A stretch of 12,415 bases of DNA from Chloroflexota bacterium (GTDB lineage: Bacteria; Chloroflexota; Limnocylindria; Limnocylindrales; CSP1-4): the NCBI GenBank assembly GCA_021790715.1, contig JAJYGK010000153.1, positions 1 through 12,415 on the forward strand. The letters are read 5' to 3'. Numbering within the stretch: the stretch's first letter is position 1; each line of letters opens with the position of its first letter. A program made the translations under genes and the position numbers. Positions 5,797-12,159 of this stretch are shown here, piece after piece. The notes beneath the pieces were generated by a model that was given only the letters and a program-made list of their open reading frames with translations, was not told the origin of the DNA and searched no databases.

Positions 5797-5894
5797 CCCG
5801 TCCTCCCGTGCGCTGCGCAGGCCTCCGGGGCCTCGCACGACCCGCGGCGGCCGCCGGCCCCGGCACTCGCCGGCGCCATCCGGCACAAGCGTAC

Positions 5895-5958
5895 GGCACG
5901 ACCGGCCCGCGGCAGACGTGCGGGTGACTCCTGTGGCACGATCGACCGGCCCGCGGCA
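5895..5958. repeat. Imperfect direct repeat in the osmC/ACT intergenic region
   Basis: GGCACGA-CCGGCCCGCGGCA at 5895-5914 recurs at 5935-5958 with four extra bases (TCGA) inserted after GGCACGA. The second copy overlaps the motif shared with sodN. Duplicated blocks in a divergent promoter region could be regulator sites or the trace of a local duplication. Confidence 0.55.
5931..5942 (+). promoter_or_regulatory. Shared motif CTGTGGCACGAT, probable osmC promoter element
   Basis: It is identical over 12 bases to the element before sodN (1356-1367), and in both cases is followed by three variable bases and CCGG. It ends 61 bases before the osmC ATG. CACGAT would be the -10-like part. Confidence 0.5.
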
Positions 5959-6003
5959 CCGGCCGCCGGCCACAGGATCGACGCGACGGACAGGAGGAAC
6001 GCG

Positions 6004-6447
6004 ATGGCAGCCATTCGCCGTGCCCAGGCTGTCTGGCAGGGGGACCTCATGTCGGGGTCGGGGACCGTGCGAGCCGCGACGAGCGGCGCGTTCGACGAGC
6101 TCCCCGTGACGTGGGCCTCCCGGACCGAGCAGGCCGACGGCCGCACGAGCCCGGAGGAGCTGATCGCCGCCGCTCATGCCGCCTGCTACTCGATGGCGCT
6201 CTCGAACGAGCTCGCCAAGGCGGGCCACCCCGCGGCCCGGCTGGACGTGACCGCCACTGTGACCTTCGACCGGGTGGACGGGCAGTGGACCGTCGCGAAG
6301 TCCGAGCTGCAGGTCACCGGCCGGGTCCCCGGCATGACCGGGGACGGCTTCGCGAGCGCGGCCAACGCCGCGAAGGACGGCTGCCCGGTGTCGCGCGCGC
6401 TGAAGGGGAACGTGGCGCTCTCGGTGGTGCCGACGCTCGAACCCTGA
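6004..6447 (+). CDS. osmC: OsmC family peroxiredoxin
   Basis: 147-residue OsmC-type thiol peroxidase that reduces organic hydroperoxides in the cytoplasm, normally as a dimer. Both family cysteines are present: Cys61 in AAAHAACYSMALSNEL and Cys127 in KDGCPVSRAL. The SPEELIAAAHAAC block (49-61) and Arg40 also match. The N-terminal AQAVWQGDLMSGSGTV strand region is typical of the OsmC rather than the YhfA/Ohr subgroup. Length is normal. ATG 6004 has AGGAGG at 5992-5997 with six-base spacing. The promoter region contains a 12-base motif also found before sodN, suggesting joint control of two antioxidant enzymes. A GC-rich hairpin follows four bases after the stop. Confidence 0.93.
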   Translation: MAAIRRAQAVWQGDLMSGSGTVRAATSGAFDELPVTWASRTEQADGRTSPEELIAAAHAACYSMALSNELAKAGHPAARLDVTATVTFDRVDGQWTVAKSELQVTGRVPGMTGDGFASAANAAKDGCPVSRALKGNVALSVVPTLEP

Positions 6448-6450
6448 CGG

Positions 6451-6481
6451 CGCGGGCGTCAAGGAGCGGGCCGCGCCCGCG
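6451..6481 (+). terminator. Candidate terminator hairpin after osmC
   Basis: CGCGGGCG (6451-6458) pairs perfectly with CGCCCGCG (6474-6481) around a 15-base loop, starting four bases after the osmC stop. There is no U-tract. It lies directly before the -10-like element of the exonuclease gene. Confidence 0.4.
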
Positions 6482-6490
6482 ACGGCGTGG

Positions 6491-6496
6491 CAGACT
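6491..6496 (+). promoter_or_regulatory. -10-like hexamer for exonuclease III gene (leaderless type)
   Basis: CAGACT, then six bases, then GTG 6503, with no Shine-Dalgarno sequence. It keeps the A2 and T6 of the -10 consensus and the same spacing as the two LysM genes, but lacks the first T. Confidence 0.35.
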
Positions 6497-6502
6497 CTCG
6501 GC

Positions 6503-7345
6503 GTGCGCATCGCCACCTGGAACGTCAACTCGCTCAAGCAGCGCCTCCCGAAGGTCACCGACTGGCTCGCACGGAACGGCGTCGACGTCCTCCTCATGCA
6601 GGAGACGAAGCTGGCCGACGACGCGGCGCCCGAGATGGCCTTCCGGATGGCCGGCTACGAGCTGGCCCACCACGGCGAGGGCCGCTGGAACGGGGTCGCG
6701 ATCGCCAGCCGGATCGGCCTCGAGGACGTCCAGCGCGGCTTCGGACCGGACCCCGATCCGGACGGCGCCCGGTTCCTGAGCGCGCTGTGCGGGGGCGTGC
6801 GGGTCGGCAGCCTGTACGCCCCGAACGGGCGCATGGTGGGCGGCGAGTTCTGGCACGCCAAGCTCGCGTGGTACGCGCGGCTCCGGGCATGGCTCGACGC
6901 ACGCGATCCCGGCGAGCTCCTGGTGCTGGGCGGAGACTTCAACGTGGCCCCGACCGACCTGGACGTCTGGGACCCCGGCGCCTTCGTCGGTGCGACCCAC
7001 GTGACGGTCGAGGAGCGGGGCGCGTTCACGGCCCTCCTGGAGTGGGGCCTCGTCGACGTCTACCGGCTGCACCACCCGGAGGGCGGCCGCTTCAGCTGGT
7101 GGGACTACCGCGCCGGCTCGTTCCACAAGGGCGAGGGGATGCGCATCGACCACCTGCTGGCCACGCGCCCGCTCGTCCCCCGCATCACCGCCGCCGAGAT
7201 CGACCGCGAGGCGCGCAAGAACCCGATCCCGTCCGATCACTCGCCCGTCGTCGTCGACTTCGCCGACGAGGCCGGGACGGACGACGAACGGGGGCCGGCG
7301 GCGACGGAGCGATCCGTGACGGCTCCGGCGGTGCCGTCCGCCTGA
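6503..7345 (+). CDS. xth: Exodeoxyribonuclease III
   Basis: 280-residue endonuclease/exonuclease/phosphatase-family enzyme of the ExoIII/AP endonuclease type, which cuts DNA at abasic sites and trims 3' ends in base excision repair. Motifs in order: TWNVNSLKQRL with Asn8 or Asn10 near the metal site; LMQETKL with metal-binding Glu34; SLYAPNG with Tyr105; GGDFNVAPTD with catalytic Asp145 and Asn147; FSWWDYRAG (197-205); MRIDHLLA (213-220); and PSDHSPVVVDF with the Asp245-His246 dyad. The tail after about 254 is an acidic/Ala-rich extension of some 25 residues that is not part of the core fold. The start is GTG 6503; no ribosome binding site is visible, and a -10-like CAGACT six bases upstream suggests a leaderless message. 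Its position after osmC fits oxidative-damage repair, though they probably have separate promoters. Confidence 0.94.
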   Translation: MRIATWNVNSLKQRLPKVTDWLARNGVDVLLMQETKLADDAAPEMAFRMAGYELAHHGEGRWNGVAIASRIGLEDVQRGFGPDPDPDGARFLSALCGGVRVGSLYAPNGRMVGGEFWHAKLAWYARLRAWLDARDPGELLVLGGDFNVAPTDLDVWDPGAFVGATHVTVEERGAFTALLEWGLVDVYRLHHPEGGRFSWWDYRAGSFHKGEGMRIDHLLATRPLVPRITAAEIDREARKNPIPSDHSPVVVDFADEAGTDDERGPAATERSVTAPAVPSA

Positions 7346-7347
7346 CC

Positions 7348-7360
7348 CCGACGGCGTCGG
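7348..7360 (+). terminator. Palindrome just after the exonuclease stop
   Basis: CCGACGGCGTCGG (13 bases, perfect around the central G) begins three bases after the TGA. It could be the core of a transcript-end hairpin, but it has no U-tract. Confidence 0.3.
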
Positions 7361-7642
7361 CGGACGGCGTTCGTCTCATGCATTTGGGGGAGGCGCAGTT
7401 CCACCGCACCCGCTACGGTCCCTCCTCGAACCGGCAGGAATCGATCCAGGGAGCACGACAACCGAAGACGCCGCCCCACGGCTGCATCGGTCGTGCTTCG
7501 CGCCGTCCCGCGGGACGGCACCCTGACCCGCCCGGGTCCTCGCCTGCCGACGCGCATCCCGCGCCGTTCTCCCGATCGCCGCAAGCGGCACATCCCACCG
7601 CCATCGCCCCGACGGGCGGTGTCCTGGTAGATCGGAGGGATC
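7361..7642 (+). other. Hairpin-rich noncoding leader upstream of the NlpC/P60 gene
   Basis: Almost 300 bases without a credible gene. Four consecutive stem-loops can be drawn. The first pairs AGCACGAC (7452-7459) plus CGA (7463-7465) with TCG-GTCGTGCT (7487-7497), with a 3-base bulge and an inner GCCG/CGGC hairpin at 7470-7482. The second is an 18-base perfect palindrome, GCCGTCCCGCGGGACGGC (7502-7519). The third is GACCCG-CC-CGGGTC (7525-7538), and the fourth GCCG-CAAG-CGGC (7578-7589). TACGGT at 7414-7419 could be a -10, giving a leader of about 220 bases. Many NlpC/P60 genes in Gram-positives are preceded by the c-di-AMP (ydaO) riboswitch, but I do not find its conserved strings here. The region ends in GGAGGGA before GTG 7643. 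Confidence 0.4.
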
Positions 7643-8359
7643 GTGGGACAGGTCTCACGACTGCGGGCCGCGGCACTGGCGGCCCTCGCTTCGGCGTCGC
7701 TGTTCGCCTTCGTTGCGGCGGCGCCGCCCGCCACCAACGCGTCCACCGCGACGCTCGCCGACCGCGTCATCGCCGACGCGATGCGCCATCTCAACGCCCC
7801 GTATCGCCTCGACACGGCCGGCCCCTACACCTTCGACTGCTCCGGCCTCGTCTATCGCGTCTTCGCCGACAACGGCATCGCGGCGCGGATCGGCGACACC
7901 CGGAGCGTGTACGCACAGCTCGCCTTCCTGCGCTCGCGGGGTGAGACCAGCACCACCGGCGGCCAGCCGGGCGACCTCGTCTTCTTCAACGGCGGCTCGC
8001 ACGTCGGCATCTACCTCGGGCACGACCGGGTCATCAGCGCGCTGACCGAGGGCGTCAAGGTGACGAGCATCTACGGCCTCACCGTGCCGTTCACGACGTT
8101 CGGGCACACCCACCTCGGCGTGACGAGCGGCACGTTTGCCGCGACGGTGCTGCACGTCCGCTCGTACCGCTACGCGACGGCCCCGCTCAACGTGCGGAGC
8201 GGCCCGCTCATCGACGCCCGCCGGGTCACCACCGTCGCCGCGGGGACGCGCCTCGGCGTGATCTCGGCACACCGCGACGTGGCCGGCCGTGTCTGGTACC
8301 GGGTCCGCGTCCCGTCCGGGCTCGTCGACTGGGTGGCGGGCTGGTACACGCGGACCTGA
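7643..8359 (+). CDS. Secreted NlpC/P60 peptidoglycan hydrolase with C-terminal SH3 domain
   Basis: 238-residue secreted cysteine peptidase expected to cut peptide bonds in peptidoglycan stems. A signal peptide covers about residues 1-33 (positive MGQVSRLR, then an Ala/Leu-rich core, cleavage near NAS). The NlpC/P60 domain spans about 36-160: Cys66 in YTFDCSGLVYRVF is the nucleophile, and His120 in GGSHVGIYLG the general base. QPGDLVFF (108-115) is the usual motif between them. The third polar residue is not certain by eye. A bacterial SH3 domain (about 174-237) carries APLNVRSGP and WYRVRVPSGLVDWVAGWY, typical wall-targeting features. GTG 7643 has GGAGGGA close upstream. The gene follows a long hairpin-rich leader and is followed by a strong GC hairpin, so it is probably monocistronic. 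Confidence 0.92.
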   Translation: MGQVSRLRAAALAALASASLFAFVAAAPPATNASTATLADRVIADAMRHLNAPYRLDTAGPYTFDCSGLVYRVFADNGIAARIGDTRSVYAQLAFLRSRGETSTTGGQPGDLVFFNGGSHVGIYLGHDRVISALTEGVKVTSIYGLTVPFTTFGHTHLGVTSGTFAATVLHVRSYRYATAPLNVRSGPLIDARRVTTVAAGTRLGVISAHRDVAGRVWYRVRVPSGLVDWVAGWYTRT

Positions 8360-8373
8360 CCGGCCGCACCTTC

Positions 8374-8421
8374 GTGCCGCGGCGCGCGGCCGCCGGCGCG
8401 GCGCGCCCCCGGTCGCGGCAC
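8374..8421 (+). terminator. Strong GC-rich hairpin after the NlpC/P60 gene
   Basis: GTGCCGCG (8374-8381) pairs perfectly with CGCGGCAC (8414-8421). Inside it GGCGCGC (8381-8387) can pair with GCGCGCC (8401-8407). This is a very stable structure 14 bases after the stop, without a U-tract. It separates the NlpC/P60 and S41 genes. Confidence 0.45.
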
Positions 8422-8441
8422 GCCCCGCCGTCTCCCCGATG

Positions 8442-8447
8442 TAGGCT
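8442..8447 (+). promoter_or_regulatory. -10-like hexamer for the S41 protease gene
   Basis: TAGGCT, then nine bases, then ATG 8457. There is no Shine-Dalgarno sequence, so the message would have no leader or one of only a few bases. Spacing is three bases longer than in the other leaderless-type genes of the window. Confidence 0.4.
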
Positions 8448-8456
8448 GGACGCCGC

Positions 8457-9905
8457 ATGAACGCGTTCCACGACCCGGACGGCGATCTCGACGCCGCATC
8501 GATCCCCGACGACCCCGCCCCGCCCGCGACGGGTGAGCCGGGGAGCTCCGCGCCCCCGGAGTGGCACCCGGCGCCGGCGTGGCAGCTGATCGCCCCGCCG
8601 AACGAGACCGGGCAGTCCGGGGCGCCGCCGCCCGGGTCCGGCCGTGCGCGCCGGCGCCAGGCGGTGCGCGCCGCCAGCGCCTTCCTCGTCGTCGCGATCG
8701 TCGCGGCTGCGGGCTTCCTCGCCGGGGTGGGGTACGCGGGGTCCGGGCTCGCGCCAGCCGCAGGGATCGATACCGCGCCGCCGGCCGCCGCCAGGTCCGA
8801 GATCGGGCTGCTGTACGAGGCCTGGAACCTCGTCGAGCAGCACTACGTCGATCGCGCCGCCCTGAACCCGAAGACGCTCACGTACGGCGCGATCAGCGGC
8901 CTCGTGAACGCGCTCGGCGACACCGGCCACAGCGACTTCCTCACCCCGCAGGAGGCCGCCGCGCTCTCGTCCGACCTCTCCGGCCAGTACCAGGGGATCG
9001 GGGTCGAGATCTCGATCAAGACCGCCGGCCCTTCGATCGTCTCGGTGTTCGACGGCAGCCCCGCGCAGAAGGCCGGGCTGCGCGCCGGCGACCTCATCCT
9101 CGCCGTGAACGGGAAGGACGTCACGAACGCGTCGTTCGACGCCCTGGCCAGCCAGCTGCGCGGGCCCGCGGGCTCCACTGTGCGGATCAGCGTCCTCGAC
9201 CCCGGCGCCACGACCAGCCGCGAGGTCACCGTGACGCGCGAGCCGATCACCGTGCCGAACGTGACGTGGGCGATGATCCCCGGCACCCACGTCGCCGACG
9301 TCCAGCTCGAGCAGTTCGCGCAGCATGCGGCATCGCAGCTGAAGGCCGCGCTCAAGGCGGCGCGGGCGGCCGGCGCGACCGCCATCGTGCTCGACCTGCG
9401 GGGCGATCCCGGAGGCTACGTGTCCGAGGCGATCGGCGCCGCGTCGCAGTTCCTGCCGGCGGGGAAGGTCGTGTTCATCCAGCGCAACGCGGCGGGCCAG
9501 GAGACGGTCTCGAAGGCCCAGTCGGGCGGCGTCGCGACGAGCATGCCCATGGTCGCGCTCGTCGACGACGGGACCGCGAGCGCGGCAGAGATCCTGGCCG
9601 GCGCGCTGCAGGACAACGGGCGCGCGACCATCGTCGGCGTGAAGACGTTCGGGACCGGGACCGTCCTCGAGACGTACACGCTGAGCGACGGCTCGGAGGT
9701 CCGCATCGGCGTCGCGGAGTGGCTCACGCCGAAGGGGCACCAGATCTGGCACAAGGGGATCCAGCCCAACGTGGTCGTCAGCCTGCCCTCCACGGCCTCG
9801 CCCGTCACGCCGCCGGAGCTCGCCCACATGACCGCGGCGCAGCTCAAGGCGAGCGGCGACACGCAGCTGCTGCGCGGGCTCGCGCTGCTCACGAAGCAGC
9901 CGTGA
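8457..9905 (+). CDS. S41 carboxy-terminal processing peptidase (CtpA/Prc type)
   Basis: 482-residue S41-family serine protease, a membrane-anchored enzyme that trims or degrades envelope proteins from exposed C-termini. An unusual Pro/Asp/Glu-rich cytoplasmic N-tail (1-68) is followed by a transmembrane helix (about 72-96). The N-terminal helical region covers about 112-175 (LVEQHYVD, YGAISGLVNALGDTGHSDFL). A PDZ domain spans about 176-262 (GQYQGIGVEIS, GSPAQKAGLRAGDLILAVNGKDV). The protease core has VLDLRGDPGGYVSEAIGAAS (311-330), the nucleophile Ser375 in DDGTASAAEILAGALQDNGRA, and the general-base Lys396 in GVKTFGTGTV. The IQPNVVV segment (435-441) closes the family fold. All catalytic residues are present, so it should be active. 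The 68-residue N-tail is longer than usual. The start is the ATG after TAGGCT-N9. Hairpins lie beyond the stop. Confidence 0.95.
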   Translation: MNAFHDPDGDLDAASIPDDPAPPATGEPGSSAPPEWHPAPAWQLIAPPNETGQSGAPPPGSGRARRRQAVRAASAFLVVAIVAAAGFLAGVGYAGSGLAPAAGIDTAPPAAARSEIGLLYEAWNLVEQHYVDRAALNPKTLTYGAISGLVNALGDTGHSDFLTPQEAAALSSDLSGQYQGIGVEISIKTAGPSIVSVFDGSPAQKAGLRAGDLILAVNGKDVTNASFDALASQLRGPAGSTVRISVLDPGATTSREVTVTREPITVPNVTWAMIPGTHVADVQLEQFAQHAASQLKAALKAARAAGATAIVLDLRGDPGGYVSEAIGAASQFLPAGKVVFIQRNAAGQETVSKAQSGGVATSMPMVALVDDGTASAAEILAGALQDNGRATIVGVKTFGTGTVLETYTLSDGSEVRIGVAEWLTPKGHQIWHKGIQPNVVVSLPSTASPVTPPELAHMTAAQLKASGDTQLLRGLALLTKQP

Positions 9906-9911
9906 CGAACA

Positions 9912-9927
9912 CCCGGTCCGAGCCGGG
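9912..9927 (+). terminator. Hairpin after the S41 protease gene
   Basis: CCCGG-TCCGAG-CCGGG, seven bases after the stop, forms a 5-bp stem. Together with the longer stem at 9945-9966 it marks the transcript end; there is no U-tract. Confidence 0.3.
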
Positions 9928-9944
9928 CCTGCGCGACGGCCGTG

Positions 9945-9966
9945 GCACCCACCGCATCGTGGGTGC
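9945..9966 (+). terminator. 8-bp perfect stem-loop between the S41 and transporter genes
   Basis: GCACCCAC (9945-9952) pairs with GTGGGTGC (9959-9966) around a six-base loop, CGCATC. It is the most regular hairpin in the 140-base gap and a reasonable terminator or leader structure. The remaining bases up to 10045 hold no recognisable element and no Shine-Dalgarno sequence for the next gene. Confidence 0.4.
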
Positions 9967-10045
9967 GCTGCCGAAGCCCGGGCTCGCCGCACGCCTCCTG
10001 CCGCATCTTCCGCCGGGCTGAGCCGGCCGCTGCACGGGCTGCCCG

Positions 10046-10870
10046 ATGCCGACGGTCGCGCTCGCCCTGGCGCTGTGCGCGGCGCTCGTGCACGCCTCCT
10101 GGAACACGCTGGTCGCGCGCTCGCGCGACCCCGGACTGGCCACGGCGATCGCGGCGGCGCTCTCCGTCACGCTCCCGCTGCCCCTGGTCGTCGCGACCTG
10201 GCGGGCGAGCGCCGCGGTCGCGGGGCCGGCGATCGTCTCGGCCGGGTTCGAGCTGGCATACCTCGTGCTGCTCGGCTCCGCGTACGGGCGCGCACAGCTG
10301 AGCGTGATCTACCCGCTGGCGCGCGGCCTCGCCGTGCTGCTCGTGCTGCTCGCCGCCGTCGCGATCTCCGGCGCGACCGGCTCGCCGCTCGCGGCGTTCG
10401 GCGTCCTCCTCGTCGCGGTCGGCGTGGTCGCGGTCCGCGGCATCCACGGGACCGCGGGAGGCCTCGACGTCGTGCTCGCGCTCGCGATCTCCGCCTGCAT
10501 CGCCGGCTACACGACGATCGACAAGATCGGCGTCACCCGAGCCGCGCCGATCACGTACTACGAGCTCGCGATGGTCGCGCCGTCGCTGCTCTACGTGGCG
10601 TGGCTGGGGCGCCGGCGGGGCATCCGCGCCGTCCGCGCGGCGCTGGGTCCGTCCACCGTGGTCGCGGGCCTCGGGATGTTCGGCGCGTACGCGCTGGTGC
10701 TCGCCGCGCTGACGATGGCATCGGCGGCGGACGTCTCCGCGACGAGAGAGACGAGCGTGGTCATCGCCACGATCATGGGCGGCCTCTTCCTGTCCGAGCC
10801 CGTGGGGCCGCGGCGCCTGCTCGGGGCGGTCGCCGTGGCAGCCGGGATCGTGGCGCTGGCCCTGTCGTGA
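10046..10870 (+). CDS. EamA/DMT family transporter
   Basis: 274-residue integral membrane protein of the drug/metabolite transporter superfamily, with about ten hydrophobic segments arranged as two EamA repeats. Repeat one opens with ALALALCAALVHASWNTLVARS (5-26) and ends with a Leu/Val-rich pair of helices (about 91-130). Repeat two opens with VVLALAISACIAGYTTIDKIG (about 142-162) and ends with the family signature ETSVVIATIMGGLFLSEPVGPRRLLGAVAVAAGI (about 237-270), where the SEP motif before the last helix is classic. The substrate cannot be told; small metabolites or amino acids are usual. ATG 10046 has neither a Shine-Dalgarno site nor a good -10-like element upstream, so the start is less certain than the family. 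A hairpin follows nine bases after the stop. Confidence 0.88.
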   Translation: MPTVALALALCAALVHASWNTLVARSRDPGLATAIAAALSVTLPLPLVVATWRASAAVAGPAIVSAGFELAYLVLLGSAYGRAQLSVIYPLARGLAVLLVLLAAVAISGATGSPLAAFGVLLVAVGVVAVRGIHGTAGGLDVVLALAISACIAGYTTIDKIGVTRAAPITYYELAMVAPSLLYVAWLGRRRGIRAVRAALGPSTVVAGLGMFGAYALVLAALTMASAADVSATRETSVVIATIMGGLFLSEPVGPRRLLGAVAVAAGIVALALS

Positions 10871-10878
10871 CCCACCCG

Positions 10879-10896
10879 CGTCGGGAGGTCCCGACG
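10879..10896 (+). terminator. Terminator-like hairpin after the EamA transporter
   Basis: CGTCGGG-AGGT-CCCGACG is a perfect 7-bp stem with a tetraloop, nine bases beyond the stop. There is no U-tract. It sits in the 97-base gap before the AmmeMemoRadiSam genes. Confidence 0.45.
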
Positions 10897-10955
10897 GGCC
10901 GAACGGCGACGGGGCTCGGGGCCGGTGGGCCGTGTCGCGGCCGTGCCACCCCGCC

Positions 10956-10961
10956 CATACT
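10956..10961 (+). promoter_or_regulatory. -10-like hexamer for the AmmeMemoRadiSam radical SAM gene (leaderless type)
   Basis: CATACT, then six bases, then ATG 10968. There is no Shine-Dalgarno sequence. It keeps A2, T3 and T6 of the -10 consensus, with the same spacing as the LysM and exonuclease genes. Confidence 0.4.
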
Positions 10962-10967
10962 CGACCC

Positions 10968-12158
10968 ATGTCACCCCGCGGTCCCCTGCGTGCCCAGGAG
11001 CACGACGCCTACACGAATGCGCCCCCCGTCCCGGGCGTCAGGGACGGGGCCCCAGTCGATCCCCGCCGTCCGCGTGACCCCGACCTGAGCGGCCCCGGCA
11101 TCGCGCGCGCGCTGCTGGCGACGCCCGTCGAGGACCCGCTCGCCCATCTCTCCGGGCACACCGGAGCGCCCACCGTGCGCTGCGACGCGTGCGCGCACCG
11201 GTGTCTCATCCGGGAAGGGCGTTCCGGGATCTGCGGCGTGCGCGAGAACCGGGGCGGGACCCTGGTCAGCCTCGTCTACGGCGAGGCCGTCGCGACGCAC
11301 GTCGAGCCGATCGAGAAGAAGCCCTTCTTCCACGTCGCGCCCGGGACGAACGCGTACTCCTTCTCGACGCGCGGCTGCAACTTCCACTGCCGCCACTGCC
11401 AGAACTGGGAGATCTCGCAGGCCCCGCGCGAAGGGCTGCACCTGCCGGTGCGCAGCCTCCCGCCGCGGCAGATCGTCCGCGAGGCGCGCTCGGCGGGCGC
11501 CCGCTCGATCGCGTACACGTACGTGGAGCCGACGATCTTCCTCGAGTACGCGCTCGACACGATGGCCCTCGCGCACGAGGCGGGGCTCATCAACGTCTTC
11601 GTCACGAACGGCTACGAGACCCCCGAGGCGCTCGAGCTGCTCGCACCCACCCTCGACGCGGCGAACGTCGACCTGAAGGCGTTCGACGATCGCTTCTACC
11701 GGAAGGTGTGCGGGGCGCGGCTCGAGCCGGTCAGGGAGACGATCGTCGGGATGCGCCGCCTCGGGATCTGGGTCGAGATCACGACGCTCGTGATCCCCGG
11801 CCTGAACGACGATCCGGCCGAGCTGGCGGCGGCGGCCGACTGGATCGCGCGCGAGGTCGGGGTCGACACGCCCTGGCACCTGAGCCGCTTCTACCCCGCC
11901 TACCGGATGGTGGACGTGCCGCCCACGCCGACCGCGACGCTGCGCGAGGCGGCGGAGATCGGCCGGCGGGCAGGCCTCCGCTACGTCTACGTCGGCAACG
12001 TGGCGGGCGAGGACGACACGGACACGCACTGCCACGCCTGCGGTGCGCTGCTGGTGCGCCGGTCCGGCTATCGCGCGGCGCGTGTCGGGCTGCGGGACGG
12101 AGCCTGCGAGGCCTGCGGCGAGCCGGTCGCCGGCCTCGCCATGGAGGGGAGGTTCTAG
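10968..12158 (+). CDS. AmmeMemoRadiSam system radical SAM enzyme
   Basis: 396-residue radical SAM protein related to pyruvate formate-lyase activating enzymes. An N-terminal cysteine cluster (Cys72, Cys75, Cys79, Cys89 in CDACAHRCLIREGRSGICGVREN) could bind zinc or an extra Fe-S centre. The radical SAM cluster motif is Cys137-x3-Cys141-x2-Cys144 in RGCNFHCRHCQNWEIS. AYTYVEPTIFLEY (182-194), FVTNGYETPEAL (211-222), NVDLKAF (233-239) and TTLVIPGLNDD (272-282) are the usual SAM-binding and barrel blocks. A C-terminal zinc-ribbon-like pair (CHACG at 355-359, CEACG at 380-384) completes the protein. Family assignment rests on this architecture and on the next gene being MEMO1-like. The reaction and substrate are unknown. 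The first ~65 residues are disordered-looking. ATG 10968 is preferred over GTG 10932 because of the CATACT-N6 element. The stop is one base before the next ATG. Confidence 0.93.
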   Translation: MSPRGPLRAQEHDAYTNAPPVPGVRDGAPVDPRRPRDPDLSGPGIARALLATPVEDPLAHLSGHTGAPTVRCDACAHRCLIREGRSGICGVRENRGGTLVSLVYGEAVATHVEPIEKKPFFHVAPGTNAYSFSTRGCNFHCRHCQNWEISQAPREGLHLPVRSLPPRQIVREARSAGARSIAYTYVEPTIFLEYALDTMALAHEAGLINVFVTNGYETPEALELLAPTLDAANVDLKAFDDRFYRKVCGARLEPVRETIVGMRRLGIWVEITTLVIPGLNDDPAELAAAADWIAREVGVDTPWHLSRFYPAYRMVDVPPTPTATLREAAEIGRRAGLRYVYVGNVAGEDDTDTHCHACGALLVRRSGYRAARVGLRDGACEACGEPVAGLAMEGRF

Positions 12159-12159
12159 C

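Noticed and set aside
7361..7642. c-di-AMP (ydaO/yuaA) riboswitch before the NlpC/P60 gene
   Set aside because: The conserved strings I remember (a GGGGTGAATC-like block and CCGACAGCTAACCTC) are not present, so I only call a structured leader.
9910..9985. Guanidine-I (ykkC) riboswitch before the EamA transporter
   Set aside because: GGTCCGAG and AAGCCCGGG resemble parts of the motif, but the CTAGGGTTCC and ACACGG...GGATAAAA blocks are missing.
10932..10967. GTG 10932 as the start of the radical SAM gene
   Set aside because: It adds 12 residues with no homology features, and the -10-like CATACT would then lie inside the gene. ATG 10968 fits better.
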